Source: Nocardia aurantiaca (GTDB lineage: Bacteria; Actinomycetota; Actinomycetes; Mycobacteriales; Mycobacteriaceae). Taken from it: 64,000 nucleotides of DNA. The stretch lies in contig NZ_WMBB01000012.1 in NCBI RefSeq assembly GCF_009708175.1, positions 186,001 to 250,000 on the forward strand, written 5' to 3'. Positions 17,374 to 26,020 of the stretch are shown in pieces (the stretch's first letter is position 1; each line of letters opens with the position of its first letter). The notes beneath the pieces were generated by a model. It was given only the letters and a program-made list of their open reading frames with translations, had not been told where the DNA came from and did no database searches. The position numbers were made by a program, and so were the translations under genes.

Positions 17374-17740
17374 ATGGCCGATCGCACATTCCCGGTAGCC
17401 GCGCCCGCGGTGGAATTGAGTGCGTTGACCCGTCGATTCGGTGACTTCATGGCCGTCGACCACGTGGATCTGTCGATACCGGCGGGCACCGTCTTCGGTC
17501 TGCTGGGCCGCAATGGGGCCGGCAAATCGACGACGATCAAAATGCTGATCACCCTGCTGAAACCGAGTTCCGGCACCGCTCGCGTGGTCGGCTTCGACAT
17601 TTGCGCTCAGCCGAGGAAGGTGCGGCAGGTCGTAGGGTACGTGCCGCAGTTGCTGTCCGCGGATGGGTCGCTCACCGCCGCGGAGAACCTCACCGTCTTC
17701 GCCCGCCTGTACCACGTGCCGCGGGCCGAGCGCCGCGCCC
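17374..17740 (+). pseudogene. ABC exporter ATPase (DrrA-like), 5' fragment
   Basis: Intact N-terminal third of a daunorubicin-resistance-type ATPase: LTRRFGDFMAVDHVDLSI, Walker A LGRNGAGKSTTIKML and the Q-loop VGYVPQLLSADGSLTAAENL. Coding-like sequence stops at YHVPRAERRAR, and the next bases belong to the permease gene in another frame. The ABC signature, Walker B and H-loop are missing, so the product cannot hydrolyse ATP as an ABC protein. About 600 bases or more were probably lost in one deletion with its junction near 17735-17741. Confidence 0.8.
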
Positions 17741-18496
17741 GAAGACACCATCGCCATTGCCGACATCGAGGTCCGCAAGCTCCGGCACGACCCGCTCGAG
17801 CTGCTCACCCGAGCCGTGCAGCCGGTGTTGTGGCTGCTGGTGTTCGGCACCGTGATGGCCCACAGCCACGCCATCCCCACCGGAAGCCTGCCCTACATCG
17901 ACTACCTCGCACCCGGAATCCTTGCTCAGAGCGTGCTATTCGTATCGATCTTCTACGGCATCGCGGTCATCTGGGAACGCGACCTCGGGATCGTGCACAA
18001 ATTCCTGGCCAGCCCGGCTTCCCGCGCGGCTCTGGTTTCCGGGAAGGCACTGGCCGCCGGTGTCCGAGCGTTCGCCCAGGCGGTCATCGTCTACGCGGTC
18101 GCCGCTGCGATGGGCGTGAACCTGCGGTTGACCCCGGTACCGCTGCTGGGTGTCACGTTCACCGTGATTCTCGGCTCTGCGGTGTTCGCCAGCTTCTCGC
18201 TCATCATCGCCTGCCTGGTCAAGACCCGGGAACGATTCATGGGCATCGGGCAGATCCTCACCATGCCCCTGTTCTTCGCCTCCAACGCGATCTACCCGGT
18301 CGCGATGATGCCTACCGCGCTGCGCTGGCTGGCTCGCGCCAACCCGCTCACCTATCAGGTCGACATTCTCCGCACCCTCATGCTGCACCACAGCCCCAGC
18401 GCCTATGGCCTCACCCTGGACTTCGGTGTCCTCGGCGCATCGGTGATCGCGATGATCGCCATCGCCGCCCGCATGTATCCGCACGTGGTGACCTGA
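17738..18496 (+). pseudogene. ABC exporter permease (DrrB-like), start lost by fusion
   Basis: Nearly complete ABC-2 type permease in the second reading frame. It opens with EDTIAIADIEVRKLRHDP, then six hydrophobic segments, the ABC-2 signature region PLFFASNAIYPVAMMP and a final segment ending ARMYPHVVT. Its first residues and start codon are gone because the deletion joined it, out of frame, to the ATPase remnant. An in-frame ATG at 17663 lies inside the ATPase remnant and would add about 25 unrelated residues; translation from there is possible but unsupported by a ribosome site. Confidence 0.75.
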
Positions 18497-18913
18497 GCGT
18501 TCCAGGACCCGAACACCCCGGTGCGAAACCGCCGGAACCTCCTCAGGCGCGAGGGTTGAGAAACCGTCTTCCGCGAGGTTCCGCTGACAAGGAACGTGCC
18601 GAGGCCGGTCGACTGTTCGCGGAGTGGCCGATAACGCCGTTCCGATGACCTTCGCTTCTGGGTGGGGGCAGGGCGGAAGCGCAGAATCGATGTATCGCAC
18701 GGATTGATTCGCCCAGCCAGAGATTCGGACGACAGTGTGGTCTACCGACAGGGTGAGCTTCCCCCAATGGCGCGGGAACGACTCCACCGAAGCCCACCAC
18801 GGGCCGGGTGTCCATCGCGAACCGGCGCGGAAGGCTCGACCGTCACGAGCATCCCTGTTCGGCCCTCGTGAAGGAATGCCGGCCGGCGCACCGGGTATCG
18901 ATCGAAGGGACCA
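18497..18913. other. Intergenic region without a recognised gene
   Basis: These 417 bases lie between the ABC permease remnant and the PolX gene. Short frames on both strands lack ribosome sites and protein-like composition. The last 15 bases hold the ribosome site of polX (GAAGGGA). Confidence 0.4.
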
Positions 18914-20737
18914 ATGACGATGCGGTCGAACGAGGTCGCGGCTCAGGCATTGGACGAGATGGCCGATCTGATCGCCATCTCGGGAGGTGATCCGTACCGG
19001 GTGCGTGCCTATGAGAAGGCGGCACGCTCGGTTGGCGGGTATCAGCTCGACATCGACACCCTGGATCGCAAGGGGCTGATGGCGATTCCCGCCGTCGGCG
19101 CACACACCGCCGACCGGCTGCTGGAACTTCGCCGTACCGGGCATATAGCAATGCTCGACGAGCTGCATGCACAGCTACCCGCTGGGCTGCGTGCCCTGCT
19201 CGGCATTCCCGGGTTCGGTCCGCGCCGGGCGCATCAGGTCTACGAGGAATTAGGTATCTCCTCACTTCCAGAGCTGATGACGGCTCTGGACGAGCAGCGG
19301 CTGCGCACCCTCGCGGGATGGGGCGAAACCAGCGAACACAATCTCGCGCAGTCGATTCGGCGCATGCAGCAGGCATCCGAACGCATTCCGCTGGCGGTCG
19401 CGCGCAACATCGCTGAGGACCTGCTCGCCCGGCTGCGGCAATTGCCGCAGGTGAGCCGGGCCGACTACGCCGGGTCACTGCGCCGCATGCGTGACACCGT
19501 GGGCGATATCGACCTGCTCGCCGCGGCCGATGACGACCCGGATTCGGTGATGGCGAGCTTCTGCGCGCTGCCGCTGGTGGATCGCGTGCTCGCGCACGGC
19601 CCCACCAAATCGTCGATTCTCACGGCCCACGGAGTTCAGGTTGATCTGCGGGTTGTGCCCACCGCGGCGTGGGGTGCGGCGCTGCTCTATTTCACCGGAT
19701 CCAAGTCCCACAACGTTCACATCCGGGAGCTCGCGGTGCGCGCCGGACTGAAACTGAGCGAATACGGACTGTTCACACCGGAGAGCGATCGGCCGCGGGC
19801 GGCGGCCACCGAGCACCAGATCTATCGAGCCCTGGGACTGGACTGGATTCCGCCTACTCTGCGCGAGGACCGCGGCGAGATCGAGGCCGCCGCGGCGGGG
19901 CGACTGCCGCATCTGGTCGAGATCGCCGACCTGGCAGGCGATCTGCACATCCACACCGACCTTACCGACGGTCTCGCCAGCGCCGCGGACATGATCGCCG
20001 CGGCCGCCCGGCGCGGCTACCGCTACTGCGCTATCACTGATCACGCACCGCTGCTGGCCATGCAGCGCATGACACGCGACAAGGCTCTCGCGCAGCGTCG
20101 CGAACTGCGCGAACTCGCCCCGCATTATGACATCGAGGTGCTGCACGGCTCCGAGCTGAATATCGCCGCTGACGGCAGCTTGGATTGGGACGACGAGTTC
20201 CTCTCCGGCTTCGACATTCTCATAGCCTCTGTGCACTCGCACTTCGATCAATCCGCCTCAGCGATGACCAGCCGCCTCATCACTGCGATCGAACACCCAT
20301 TGGTCAACATCATCGGCCATCCCAGCACCCGAATCATCGGCCGCCGCCCGCCCATCGAATTCGACGCGGACGCCGTTTTCGCCGCCGCCGCCAGAACCGG
20401 AACGGCTCTGGAGATCAACGCCTTTCCCGATCGCCTCGACCTCGGCGAGGATCTGATCGCCAGGGCCCGCGGGCACGGTGTCGTCTTCGCCATCGACACC
20501 GATGCCCACGCCGTCCCCCACCTCGACCACATGCGTTACGGCATAGCCACCGCGCAGCGCGGCTGGGTGGAACCGAGCGAGGTGATCAATACGTGGCCGG
20601 TGTCGCGGCTGCGCCGATTCCTGGCCAAGGGAAGACCGAGCGCCGTGCGCGTCATGCCGCGCGGTGCTCGAGACGGCACGCGATCGGCCCGCGGCAAACC
20701 CGACGGCCGGACCGGCGAGCGACGGCAGCCGCGGTGA
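18914..20737 (+). CDS. polX: PolX-PHP DNA polymerase/phosphoesterase
   Basis: Family X DNA repair polymerase of 607 residues. It has an N-terminal helix-hairpin-helix region (residues 5-115, with LMAIPAVGAHTADRL and LLGIPGFGPRRAHQVYEELG), then the polymerase core with GSLRR near 185, the catalytic aspartates in GDIDLL near 197-200 and a further Asp in VDLRVV. A C-terminal PHP domain follows with DLHIHTD (about 342), ITDHAP, HGSELN and DTDAHA, which carry the metal-binding residues of a 3'-5' exonuclease or phosphoesterase. Such enzymes fill gaps in base-excision repair. A basic tail of about 40 residues closes the protein. ATG 18914; its presence among dormancy-type genes suggests a DNA-maintenance role in non-growing cells, which is inference. 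Confidence 0.93.
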   Translation: MTMRSNEVAAQALDEMADLIAISGGDPYRVRAYEKAARSVGGYQLDIDTLDRKGLMAIPAVGAHTADRLLELRRTGHIAMLDELHAQLPAGLRALLGIPGFGPRRAHQVYEELGISSLPELMTALDEQRLRTLAGWGETSEHNLAQSIRRMQQASERIPLAVARNIAEDLLARLRQLPQVSRADYAGSLRRMRDTVGDIDLLAAADDDPDSVMASFCALPLVDRVLAHGPTKSSILTAHGVQVDLRVVPTAAWGAALLYFTGSKSHNVHIRELAVRAGLKLSEYGLFTPESDRPRAAATEHQIYRALGLDWIPPTLREDRGEIEAAAAGRLPHLVEIADLAGDLHIHTDLTDGLASAADMIAAAARRGYRYCAITDHAPLLAMQRMTRDKALAQRRELRELAPHYDIEVLHGSELNIAADGSLDWDDEFLSGFDILIASVHSHFDQSASAMTSRLITAIEHPLVNIIGHPSTRIIGRRPPIEFDADAVFAAAARTGTALEINAFPDRLDLGEDLIARARGHGVVFAIDTDAHAVPHLDHMRYGIATAQRGWVEPSEVINTWPVSRLRRFLAKGRPSAVRVMPRGARDGTRSARGKPDGRTGERRQPR

Positions 20738-20773
20738 CCTTGGGCACTATGCCGTACCGGTTCGTCTGCGGAT

Positions 20774-21014
20774 GATCGAGGTATTCCGGACGACTCTGTC
20801 ACCGGAGCACATGGTGGTCGGCGCGTCGCGCCACGGCTCACACCGGCGGTGGCGCGACGCGCTGGACCGTCACCGGATGCGAAGCGACCTCACCCCCGGA
20901 CTCGACCGCCAACCCGCTCGGACGGGGTACCTCAGGTGGGCGACTCGAGCCGATTCGGCTGTAGAGCGCAGTGCGGACGGCACCGCCGTTCAGAAAGTCA
21001 GGTGGCAGAAGTAA
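20774..21014 (+). CDS. Doubtful small frame coupled to the CBS protein gene
   Basis: An 80-codon basic frame starting MIEVFRTTLSPEHMVVG ends in TAATG, sharing its last base with the start of the next gene, an arrangement seen in translationally coupled genes. It has no clear ribosome site and no recognised domain. It may be only the leader of the downstream gene. Confidence 0.2.
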
Positions 21015-22291
21015 TGGGCGACTACTGGTGGAATCTCATGCTCGTGGTCGCGCTGGTCGGACTCAGCGGATTGTTCTCGGGCAGCGAGACCGCGTTGATC
21101 TCTCTGCGCGAGGGCCAGATTCGGCAGTTGGAGCAGCGCCACGACCATGCTGCGGCCACACTGGCGCGGCTGGCGCGGGAGCCGAACCGTTTCCTGGCCA
21201 CCACGCAGATCGGGATCACCCTCGCCGGGTTCCTCGCATCGGCGACAGCGGCGGTTTCCTTGGCGCATCGTGTCGAACCTGCCCTCTCACCGCTGGGGCG
21301 GGCAGCCGAGCCGGGGGCGGTCGGACTGGTCACCGTCGTGCTTTCGTATTTCACTCTCGTCCTCGGCGAACTCGCTCCGAAGCGGTTGGCGATGCAGCAT
21401 GCGCAGCAATGGGCCTTGTTCGCCTCCCGGCCGCTGGACCTGCTGTCACGATGGTCGCGCCCAGCGGTGTGGCTGCTCAGCGCGAGCACCGACCTGACCG
21501 TGCGGGCCTTGGGCGGCGACCCGCACGCGACCAGAGAGCAGCTCACTGCCGCGGAATTGCGGCACTTGGTGGCTGAACACGGCGGTCTGGAGCCTCAGCA
21601 GCGGACGATCATTCTGGGCGCCTTCGACATCCACGAACGGATATTGCGAGAGGTATTGGTGCCGCGGCGGGCGGTGTTCACTCTGGATGCGGATCTTCCG
21701 GTCGCACGGGCGCGTTCGGCCTTGGCCGCGTCCGGGCATTCCCGCGCCCCGGTGCTGCGGGGCACGGGCCTCGACGACACCGTCGGCGTGGTCAACCTGC
21801 GTGACCTCATCGACCACGACGGCGCTTTGGTCGATGCCGCGCGTGTGGCTGTGGTCTTCCCCGACACCATCCAGGTCGCGGATGCGTTGCGCCGGCTCAT
21901 GGCCGAGCATGAGCATTTCGCCCTGGTAGCCAACGAGAACGGCGATATCGACGGCATCGTGACGCTGGAAGACCTGCTCGAGGAGGTTGTCGGCGAGATC
22001 TATGACGAGGCCGACCGGGAACTCGCCGCGGTCCGCCGCGAAGCCGACGGCGCGCTGCTGCTGCCCGGTACCTTCCCGGTGCACGACCTGCCCGACCTCG
22101 GCGTGCGGATCGACGGCGCCCCCGCCGGTGATTACACGACGGTCGCCGGGCTGGTGCTCACCGCGCTCGGCCGCATTCCTCGCCGATCGGGTGATCGCAT
22201 CCCATTGCACGAGTGGGTCATCGAGGTCGCCGGTATCGACGGCAACACCGTCACGGCGGTCCGCCTCCGCCCCATCGCGACCGGTGGGTAG
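21014..22291 (+). CDS. CNNM/HlyC-CorC family membrane protein with CBS domains
   Basis: Protein of 425 residues. The N-terminal DUF21/CNNM membrane domain (residues 1-170, with GLFSGSETALISL and ATTQIGITLAGFLAS) is followed by two CBS domains (about 210-340, ending GIVTLEDLLEEVVGEIYDE) and a C-terminal CorC_HlyC domain (about 350-425). The family is linked to magnesium or cobalt export and was once called haemolysin. ATG 21014. In mycobacteria such proteins occur near dormancy genes; the neighbouring USP, DUF1918 and hibernation-factor genes suggest a stress link here. Confidence 0.9.
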   Translation: MGDYWWNLMLVVALVGLSGLFSGSETALISLREGQIRQLEQRHDHAAATLARLAREPNRFLATTQIGITLAGFLASATAAVSLAHRVEPALSPLGRAAEPGAVGLVTVVLSYFTLVLGELAPKRLAMQHAQQWALFASRPLDLLSRWSRPAVWLLSASTDLTVRALGGDPHATREQLTAAELRHLVAEHGGLEPQQRTIILGAFDIHERILREVLVPRRAVFTLDADLPVARARSALAASGHSRAPVLRGTGLDDTVGVVNLRDLIDHDGALVDAARVAVVFPDTIQVADALRRLMAEHEHFALVANENGDIDGIVTLEDLLEEVVGEIYDEADRELAAVRREADGALLLPGTFPVHDLPDLGVRIDGAPAGDYTTVAGLVLTALGRIPRRSGDRIPLHEWVIEVAGIDGNTVTAVRLRPIATGG

Positions 22292-22334
22292 GGCCGCCGC
22301 TCATCGACGTGGCGACGTCCTACCACGGATCACA

Positions 22335-22367
22335 GGACCTCCGGCCCTACGCACCGATCGGAGGTCC
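22335..22367 (+). promoter_or_regulatory. Inverted repeat GGACCTCCG-N15-CGGAGGTCC, possible DosR half sites or leader hairpin
   Basis: Perfect 9-base arms surround a 15-base loop 47-79 bases before the DUF1918 gene. Each arm with its flank resembles a weak DosR half site (AGGACCTCCGGCCC and, on the other strand, GGGACCTCC). It could also fold as a hairpin in the mRNA leader. Confidence 0.4.
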
Positions 22368-22413
22368 CGGTGACGATGAAGTCGACCAGCAAACAACACG
22401 GAAGGTCCGGATC

Positions 22414-22689
22414 ATGTATGCGAAACCAGGAGACTGGCTGATCGTCGAACACAACACCATCGGCGGCACGGCGCGGCACGGCCTCATCGAGGAGGTGCAC
22501 GGAGACGGCGGGGAGCCGCCCTATCTGGTGCATTGGACCGACACCGGGCGCCGAGCACTGATCTATCCCGGACCCGACGCCTACGTGCTCAGCTCCGAGG
22601 ACCTGCGGACACGGGAAGAGATCGAGTCCGCGCATCTGTCCTCCATGCAACACCGCCCTGGGCGGGCCGCGGATTCCAGCGTGAGCTGA
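22414..22689 (+). CDS. DUF1918 protein, Rv0569/Rv2302-like
   Basis: Small basic cytoplasmic protein of 91 residues. MYAKPGDWLIVEHNTIGG, the following ARHGLIEEVHGDGGEPPYLV and HWTDTGRRALIYPGPDA match the DUF1918 fold, an SH3-like barrel found in DosR-regulon proteins Rv0569 and Rv2302. The exact role is unknown; nucleic-acid or regulatory binding has been suggested for the family. ATG 22414 is chosen because the family starts there (M-x-A-x-x-GDWL). It sits next to the Rv0079-like gene. Confidence 0.9.
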   Translation: MYAKPGDWLIVEHNTIGGTARHGLIEEVHGDGGEPPYLVHWTDTGRRALIYPGPDAYVLSSEDLRTREEIESAHLSSMQHRPGRAADSSVS

Positions 22690-22730
22690 TAGCCAACCTT
22701 GCCGCCGCACACCATGATCGCGGTTTCGCG

Positions 22731-23000
22731 ATGACCGCACGTGCGAACCGCGGAGCCATGACGATCGGTGCGAGGCTGATCGAACTCCAAGTGGCGGGGA
22801 CGCCATTTGGCCTGCGCGAGGCGCTCGGGGCGATCGATGTCCATGACTCCCATCGGGCCCACCGTATGCGCCGTACCGGCCAGCGGATCGGCGCCGAGGT
22901 GATCGGGCGGATTGTGGCCGAACGGCTCGGGCGCAGTGACATTGGCCTCTCATCGGCGCAAGCGATGCGGTGGCACAGTCAACGAGGAGAGGAGGTCGCG
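22731..23000 (+). other. Open, codon-biased stretch in frame with the hibernation factor
   Basis: From ATG 22731 the frame runs without a stop into the hibernation-factor gene at 23001. Its third positions are mostly G/C, so it looks coding (MTARANRGAMTIGARLIELQ, later VIGRIVAERLGRSDIG). It could be a small separate protein that lost its stop, an alternative N-terminal extension, or chance. A strong ribosome site just before 23001 argues that the main protein starts there. Confidence 0.3.
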
Positions 23001-23798
23001 ATGCCGTCGCAGCCAACGAGAACAGATCCCATTCTTCAGATATCGGTAGGCCGTCATGTCTCCGCCGGCGGGGCGGACTACGCCCGCGAGAAGATAGGCC
23101 ACGTACTCACCCTGGCTCCGGAACCGGTGCTGTCGGCACGCGTGCGCCTGACCGGGCATCGCGATCCCGCCGCCGTGAATCCGATCATCGCTCAGGGGAA
23201 TGTGAACCTCAACGGTCGGGGAGTACGGGTGCAGGTGGCCGCCGCGACCACCCGGGAGGCCGTCGACCTGCTCGAAGCCCGGTTGAAGGAGCGCTTCGAG
23301 CGGATCGCCCGGCATTGGGAAGGTATCCGCGGTCGTCAGCCGGCGCCGGGGCCGCACGAGTGGCGGCACGACGCTCCACCACGCAGCCCGCTGCCGTACT
23401 TCCCACGGGCTGCCGAGCAGCGGGAAGTGCTGCGGCACAAGTCGTTCGCGCTGGCCGACGAAACCTGCGAGGAGGCCGCGTTCGACATGGAGATGATGGA
23501 TTACGACTTCCATCTGTTCACCGAGTCCGGCAGCCGCGTCGACAGTGTGCTCTACCGCAGCGACGGCAATTACCGGCTCGCCCAGCTCGACCCACGGCCC
23601 GAGGCCGTCGCTCAGGGCAGCGTGCCGGTCACGATCAGCCCGGCACCAGCGCCGACGGCGACCGTCGAGGGAGCGATCGAGCGGCTGGAGCTGACCGGGT
23701 GGCCTTTCGTGTTCTTCCGTGACGCGAACCGCAACCGTGGTTGCGTGCTCTACCACCGCTACGACGGCCATTACGGGCTGATCACGCCCGCCGACTGA
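23001..23798 (+). CDS. Ribosome hibernation factor, Rv0079 (DATIN)-like
   Basis: Protein of 265 residues with a divergent N-terminal HPF/RaiA-type domain (about 10-100, ILQISVGRHVSAGGADYARE and VRLTGHRDPAAVNPIIAQGN) and two C-terminal S30AE_C-type dimerisation repeats: MDYDFHLFTESGSRVDSVLY (about 165-200) and WPFVFFRDANRNRGCVLYHR to the C-terminal GLITP. The order and motifs match mycobacterial Rv0079, a DosR-regulated translation-inhibiting factor. It would bind ribosomes and silence them in dormancy. ATG 23001 has GGAGG 5 bases upstream. Confidence 0.88.
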   Translation: MPSQPTRTDPILQISVGRHVSAGGADYAREKIGHVLTLAPEPVLSARVRLTGHRDPAAVNPIIAQGNVNLNGRGVRVQVAAATTREAVDLLEARLKERFERIARHWEGIRGRQPAPGPHEWRHDAPPRSPLPYFPRAAEQREVLRHKSFALADETCEEAAFDMEMMDYDFHLFTESGSRVDSVLYRSDGNYRLAQLDPRPEAVAQGSVPVTISPAPAPTATVEGAIERLELTGWPFVFFRDANRNRGCVLYHRYDGHYGLITPAD

Positions 23799-23928
23799 GC
23801 CGAGCGGAACCGCAACGACCGTCGAAGACCGACGCAGAATGATCCCAGCAACGAGTTCTGCCGATTTCACCCTCATCGCTACCCCGGATAGCTGACGCTA
23901 TCGGACCGTGTGAGCGGAAGGCATCGTT

Positions 23929-24540
23929 ATGAAGGTCCGAAGTGATTCATTCGACGACAATGCCCGCATCCCGGGCGAGTTCGCCTACGGCGTACCGGAT
24001 GCCGTGCACCATGTCCGGGCCGGTGCCAATCACAACCCGCATCTGGCGTGGGACGACGTGCCGGCGGAAACACGATCGTTCGCGGTCGTGTGCTGCGACA
24101 TCGACGTACCTCGGACCGGCTCGGAGGCGAACATCGAGGGGCTGACGATCCCGCAGGAATCGCCGCGCGCCGACTTCTACCATTTGGTGCTGTTCGACAT
24201 CCCGGTCGGCGTGCGGCAGATCGCCGCGGGCAGCCTCCGGCGCGGCGTGACCACACACGGCAAGCCGGGTCCGACCGCACCCCATAACGCGCGGTACGGC
24301 CTCAACGATTTCAGCAGCGAGGGAATCGATCACTACGGCTACGATGGCCCCTGCCCGCCCTGGAACGACCAGCGCATCCACCGCTACGTGTTCACCGTCT
24401 ACGCCCTCGATGCCGAACGGCTGCCGCTGCGACAAGGGGTGACCGGAAAACAGCTGCGCCAAGCGATGATCGGCCACATCCTGGGGCAAGCCGAGCTCGT
24501 CGGCACCTACACTCTCAACCCCGGCCTGAACCCGAGCTGA
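23929..24540 (+). CDS. PEBP / YbhB-YbcL family protein
   Basis: Soluble protein of 203 residues of the phosphatidylethanolamine-binding family. It contains NPHLAWDDVPAETRSFAVVC, CDIDVP, DFYHLVLFDIP and the ligand-site stretch DGPCPPWNDQRIHRYVFTVYAL, which corresponds to the family GPxPPxGxxHRYxF motif with small changes. Bacterial members are of uncertain function, with proposed roles in kinase or protease regulation. The start is ATG 23929 with GGAAGG upstream. It closes the dormancy-type gene block. Confidence 0.88.
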   Translation: MKVRSDSFDDNARIPGEFAYGVPDAVHHVRAGANHNPHLAWDDVPAETRSFAVVCCDIDVPRTGSEANIEGLTIPQESPRADFYHLVLFDIPVGVRQIAAGSLRRGVTTHGKPGPTAPHNARYGLNDFSSEGIDHYGYDGPCPPWNDQRIHRYVFTVYALDAERLPLRQGVTGKQLRQAMIGHILGQAELVGTYTLNPGLNPS

Positions 24541-24611
24541 GCCACCCGAGCGAATGGCACGTGGAGGCGACCGCCGTCCGGTCGTCCATTCCGTCCTGAC
24601 GATATTTCGTG

Positions 24612-24899
24612 TCAGACGCTGTTGCAGACAAGAAGGTTACGAATACGATCCTCCATCTGTTGCCTCGCGCGCGTCGCCGACCAGCGGTCCTTCGCGTAGA
24701 CGCCAGGGAAGCGATTGCAGTATGCGATGAACATGGATCGTTCGTCGACCCAGACAACTTCCAGATCGTTGAACACAGCCCTTCCGGTTGTCACAGCAGC
24801 GCATCCTCGCGATGGAAAGTCGAATGGCCCTGTACCGCCGACGGTCGGCACTGTCTCGGCGGTCGTGCTGTTTGCTGTGACTCGAGAACTCCCCGCGAC
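24612..24899 (-). CDS. Possible small protein or remnant, C-terminal part protein-like
   Basis: A frame of 95 codons from ATG 24899, open further upstream. Its last 65 residues have protein-like composition (GCAAVTTGRAVFNDLEVVWV, then FIAYCNRFPGVYAKDRWSA), with three Cys and several aromatics as in small secreted actinobacterial proteins. No signal peptide is visible in frame, so the 5' part may be decayed or frameshifted. Family not recognised. Confidence 0.35.
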   Translation of the reverse strand, partial: VAGSSRVTANSTTAETVPTVGGTGPFDFPSRGCAAVTTGRAVFNDLEVVWVDERSMFIAYCNRFPGVYAKDRWSATRARQQMEDRIRNLLVCNSV

Positions 24900-25513
24900 C
24901 ATGTTTGCGCGACCATTCTTGCTATCGCCACAACCTTCACTTTCTAGTCTTGCCGGTGTACGGCTCCACGGATTCCATCGTCTCCGGGTGGTGAGGCCGA
25001 CCGAGCTCGACACCACCCCGCGTCCCACGCACTCCCGACGATTGCGTCGTGACTTGTCGCCCTCCCTGGGAATAGCGAGGCATTCGCCAGTCTATCGATG
25101 GCAAAGCGGGATTTTCTAGGATTAACCGCAATGTGGTCGCAATTGTCGGATTCATCCGCAAGATGCTGGACTCTACCGTTGTGGATTGTGGTAGGTTCAA
25201 CCTATTTGTCCGAATAATGCCGCCCCGTAGTCCCTGCTGAGTGTCGCAGGTATTCTGGTTGAATTTTGCCGCAAATTAGCTATCAGGTCAACTGGTCCTG
25301 CTGCGAAAAGCGCCGATCCAGTCGACCGCGGAGGGTCCGCTGGGCCGCATGGGCTGTTCCGATCGCGGCCAGCTCGCTGAGATGGCAACCCGTGATCGGC
25401 ATAGTGGTCCCTGGTGACGGTGACGAGTGCGGATGGCAGGAAATCCTGGTCGCCGGCTTCGAGGCGGCCAGCTTTGTGACCAAAAGTTTGCGGGCGCGGC
25501 GCGAGAGTCGACT

Positions 25514-25533
25514 GTGATAATAATGTGATAATA
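25514..25533 (+). repeat. Direct repeat GTGATAATA, 11-base period
   Basis: Two copies of GTGATAATA start 11 bases apart in a locally AT-rich spot. One helical turn of spacing is compatible with binding of a protein to one face of DNA. No associated gene is clear. Confidence 0.4.
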
Positions 25534-26020
25534 GTGGATTGCATGTCCGCTTACGGGCATCTATGGTCGAGATCTGGATGGCGGACCAGGCTGCGCGAGC
25601 CTCGGTTCGTGATCGATACGCTCGGGTGAAAGTATCCTCGACTCGATCCGGATCGATCGATCCGATTGCGGCTCGGCCGCGGGCATATCCCGACGTGCTC
25701 GCGCGAGCCATTTTTCTGTGTCAATTTGTCACTTCATCACCGCTGGCCGGTGCATCCTGCGAGTGTCGAATTCATGGAGGGTCGAACAAAGCGCTGGATT
25801 TGAGAATGGTTGCGAGCCCCAGCTGCGGGACGCGGTCGCTCCGTCGTCGGTCAGCGACGTTTTCCAGAACTGATCTCAGTGTGAGGTACGGGTGCAGTCG
25901 CGTCGCCCGGCATGCCCGGAATCGAGTCTTGGAGGTTGTTCGGTGGCTTCGAAGTCGGATGAGGTGAGTCGCCCACACTATGGTCGCCGATCAATTCGCA
26001 TCCGGAAGGGGATCGGAACC

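Larger units (their letters stand above)
24541..26020. other. Gene-poor, less GC-rich stretch
   Basis: About 1.5 kb in which no long frame has both a ribosome site and typical codon bias. Base composition is clearly less GC-rich than the flanks, with many A/T third positions. One short minus-strand protein-like frame is listed separately. A direct repeat of GTGATAATA lies at 25514-25533. No integrase, transposase or terminal repeat was recognised. Confidence 0.5.

Noticed and set aside
18900..18925. GGGACCAATGAC as a DosR box at polX
   Set aside because: It overlaps the ribosome site and start codon, where a transcription activator site is implausible.
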